64,000 nt of DNA from Dromaius novaehollandiae (Eukaryota; Chordata; Aves; Casuariiformes; Dromaiidae): positions 107,924,387-107,988,386 of the forward strand of contig NC_088100.1 of assembly GCF_036370855.1 (NCBI RefSeq), in the 5' to 3' direction. A program made the translations under genes and the position numbers. Every line of letters starts with the position of its first letter. The first letter of the stretch is position 1. A model generated the notes under the pieces. That model did not search any database and was not told the origin of the DNA. It saw only the letters and a program-made list of their open reading frames with translations. This document shows positions 61,836 to 64,000 of the stretch, one piece after another.

Positions 61836-62450
61836 GTAAATCTAATATTCTGCTAGTCTTAAATGAGGACCGGAAGATGGCAAATATGATGCCCATTTGA
61901 AATGAGGACTCCAGGAGAGATTCAGAGAATCACAGATGTGGAAGACTAAGATCCAAACAGGGCAAACTAAGAAAATTGAGAAGAAATACAGAATAAATAG
62001 ATGCCCAGATAAACACGGTTTGTTTGCAAAGAGTGAATACGGCCTTTGTTAAGGGAAGTCCTACTTTGCACATCTGTTAGAGTTCTTTCAAAGGATAGGA
62101 TTATGTAAGTGATATGATGTTCTTGAATTTTCAGAAGGCTTCAGGAAAGTCTTTGAAGGAAATTAGGCAGCCATAGGATAAGAGGGAGAGTCTTTGCCTA
62201 GATAAATAAATATTTAAAAGGTACGAAATGGAGAGTATGAGTAAGAGGTCAGTTTTCATAATGGAGGCGGGGGATCTATACTGTTTAGCATGCCAATAAA
62301 TGATCTAGAAAAGTATGTCATCTTTGCTGATGGTACTGAGGTATTCAGGATGGCAAGAATGAGAGCCGAATGTGAAGAAATGCAGGAGAACCCTATGAGA
62401 CTGAATGTCAGCTCAGCACTTGACAGCAGTCAGAAAAGCAAATCAGTTAT
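61836..62450 (+). mobile_element. Ancient CR1/L3-like LINE, reverse transcriptase remnant
   Basis: Sense-strand phrases follow the consensus of old amniote CR1 elements in order: GACCGGAAGATGGCAAATAT, GATGTTCTTGAATTTTCAGA (from the motif LDFQKAFDKV), GGTCAGTTTTCATAATGGAG, AATAAATGATCTAGAAAAG and CTTTGCTGATGGTACTGA (from FADDT). Heavily mutated, no open frame. It occupies most of the CLHC1 intron between 61835 and 62648; edges are approximate. Confidence 0.8.
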
Positions 62451-62647
62451 AAGGAGTTGTTAGGGAAGAAACAGAGGACAAAATACAGAGGTCTGATGAT
62501 ATTCTCTTTCTCTTGCCTCTTGCGACTTGAGGTGGCCCAAAAGGGGCCTGTGTCCCTATAGTAGGGCTGTGTCCCAAAAGAAGGACCTGGAAGAGACTCA
62601 CAACAGAGCAGGCAGGAGCTCGTGAAACGCATTTTCTTCTCCCACAG

Positions 62648-62848
62648 GTCTCAGTATAGAAGAATCGCTCAACTTGGATTCTCTTTCTAAAACCTTGCTC
62701 AGCTAGACAGAAAGATGCTAGAATTGAAAAAAGAAAGGGAAATAAAATACATCCCTTGGAATAAAAAGATCGAGTTAGAACAAGAACTGTTGCACTTAAT
62801 GACCTTACGAGATACAGCTGAAGCAAAAAGAGAAGAGCTGAAGCTCAG
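62648..62848 (+). pseudogene. CLHC1: CLHC1 coding exon 4 with one-base frame loss
   Basis: Acceptor CCCACAG before 62648, donor GTACAA at 62849. It opens LSIEESLNLDSLSKT in the incoming frame, which then meets TAG at 62704. The conserved LAQLDRKMLELKKEREIKYI continues in the next frame from 62694. The exon length is one base short of what the flanking phases need. Confidence 0.8.
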
Positions 62849-63052
62849 GTACAAGTGCATATCTGCAGTATATTCTCATTTTTACTTTGGATGTATTCCC
62901 AATGTCACATATCCTTTTTTTTTTGTCTTGTGCATTAAGTTGAGTACATGAATCAATTTTTAATACAGATATTCTTGATACTGTTATGTGAATATTTCTT
63001 GGTTGATGTAACTGTACTGAGTTCCTCTGTTTTCCTCTTTAATTATCCATAG

Positions 63053-63168
63053 ATGTACTAGAATTTTGTTAGTTGCAAATGTTATTTCTGCCTGTGCAAA
63101 ATCAGCCAAAACTATCACCCTGCAAGATCTCCTCTCTCAGACTGTGGAAAATAAAAATGATGAAAGAG
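63053..63168 (+). CDS. CLHC1: CLHC1 coding exon 5
   Basis: Acceptor CCATAG before 63053, donor GTAAAA at 63169. CTRILLVANVISACAKSAKT through ENKNDER, open in the conserved frame. Confidence 0.8.
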
Positions 63169-63441
63169 GTAAAATCATTAAAAATTGAATGACAGTATTA
63201 TCAAGAATGAAAATATGAGTCTAGATAATCAGCTGTAGTGGACAAAAAGTTTGGTCTTTAGGATGGTGTCTTTTATTTCTGTCTCTGGCAATTTTGATTG
63301 AGGGCACTGGTGTTAAAACTGTCTTAAATTTTAACTGATGCAGTGAAAGGTGTGTCCTAAACAAACATCCTGTTAGTGAGATTGATTGTTTTTTAAAAAT
63401 ACAAGAAAATATCCTCAGTATAAATTATGTCTTAACTATAT

Positions 63442-63456
63442 GGGGGGGGGGGGGGG
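63442..63456 (+). repeat. Poly-G run (about 15 G)
   Basis: Uninterrupted G run in a CLHC1 intron. Confidence 0.9.
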
Positions 63457-63528
63457 TGTTAGCAATTTTAACTCTCATTAGCTCATTGGGGTAATAATGT
63501 GGTTATCCTACCATGGTTTATATTTCAG

Positions 63529-63580
63529 CTCTTGATGTCCATAGTAAAGTGGCTGAAGATTTGCTTGAATACTTTGAAAG
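63529..63580 (+). CDS. CLHC1: CLHC1 coding exon 6
   Basis: Acceptor ATTTCAG before 63529, donor GTAAAA at 63581. ALDVHSKVAEDLLEYFE plus two bases of Arg. Phases agree with exon 5; the following exon lies beyond the window. Confidence 0.75.
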
Positions 63581-64000
63581 GTAAAAAGAATATGGTTGTA
63601 TAGCTCTGTATTAGCAGTTTACAACATTGCAGTTAATATAGCATATTGAATTCAGTCATTCCTGGACACATCAGGCTTTTCTGCTTTTCCTGACCCTTTT
63701 GGTGTTTGCTGGAGTTGCAGCCTTGCACATTGTCAGTTGTTTATCTGCTTAAAAGGTGAAGCAAATCATCAGTCGTCATTGATTTCAGCACACTGTTCTA
63801 CTTTGTACCTTGATCCAAACTCAGAGGCTCTTCTTTGGCCCTTTTTCTGTGACCAAAGTTGAAAAGACCAGCTGTTGAGATGCTTCTGATTTGTTTGCTT
63901 CCTTGTGGTGTAAATGCTGACAAGGTAATTTTAAATATATTTCTGTACCTACAGATGAAAACATTTAACTTAAAAGATTTTCAAAACTGTACAGATACAT

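Overview
The window is nuclear DNA of a vertebrate, almost certainly a bird. Its genes are split by GT-AG introns, housekeeping genes start in CpG-rich islands, most intron sequence is AT-rich, and the recognisable interspersed repeats are CR1-type LINE remnants. Gene order is CCDC88A > , < PRORSD1, MTIF2 >, < RPS27A, CLHC1 >, the arrangement I know from human 2p16 and its vertebrate counterparts. The species cannot be named from sequence alone.

Layout: (1) 1-28.65 kb, + strand: the last 14 constitutive coding exons of CCDC88A (girdin/GIV), covering the end of the coiled coil and the whole C-terminal signalling tail. One known cassette exon is present, two further cassette exons are my own candidates, and there are two alternative C-termini. 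(2) 28.65-36 kb: CCDC88A 3' UTR and/or intergenic DNA with no gene that I can support. (3) 36.0-37.9 kb, - strand: PRORSD1, with an intact second exon and a first exon whose good start codon lies in the wrong frame. (4) 39.85-55.1 kb, + strand: complete MTIF2 behind a CpG promoter, 13 coding exons, 726 residues. (5) 56.46-58.62 kb, - strand: complete RPS27A (ubiquitin fused to ribosomal protein eS31), 5 coding exons, 156 residues. (6) 58.7-59.05 kb: a bidirectional promoter between RPS27A and CLHC1 carrying several ZNF143-like motifs. (7) 59.58 kb to the window end, + strand: the first six coding exons of CLHC1, carrying one in-frame stop and one 1-base frame loss.

The genes do not form one pathway. 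MTIF2 (mitochondrial initiation factor), RPS27A (cytosolic ribosome and ubiquitin supply) and PRORSD1 (aminoacyl-tRNA editing domain) all belong loosely to translation. CCDC88A is a cytoskeletal and G-protein signalling scaffold. Exon joins were checked for phase: the 13 MTIF2 pieces sum to 2181 bases (727 codons with stop), the 5 RPS27A pieces to 471 (157 codons), and the CCDC88A pieces in the window to 2580 (860 codons), all exact multiples of three.

The most interesting observation is that reading through the last internal splice donor of CCDC88A keeps the frame open for 178 more codons and ends in YEYGCV. That is the PDZ-ligand tail known from the paralogue Daple (CCDC88C), a signal absent from the standard mammalian girdin C-terminus. 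Next come a Phe-to-Leu change at the key residue of the girdin G-protein-activating motif, two possible unrecorded cassette exons, lesions in CLHC1 and in the PRORSD1 start region, and a local duplication of an MTIF2 intron/exon boundary. Identifications rest on remembered family sequences; no database search was run.
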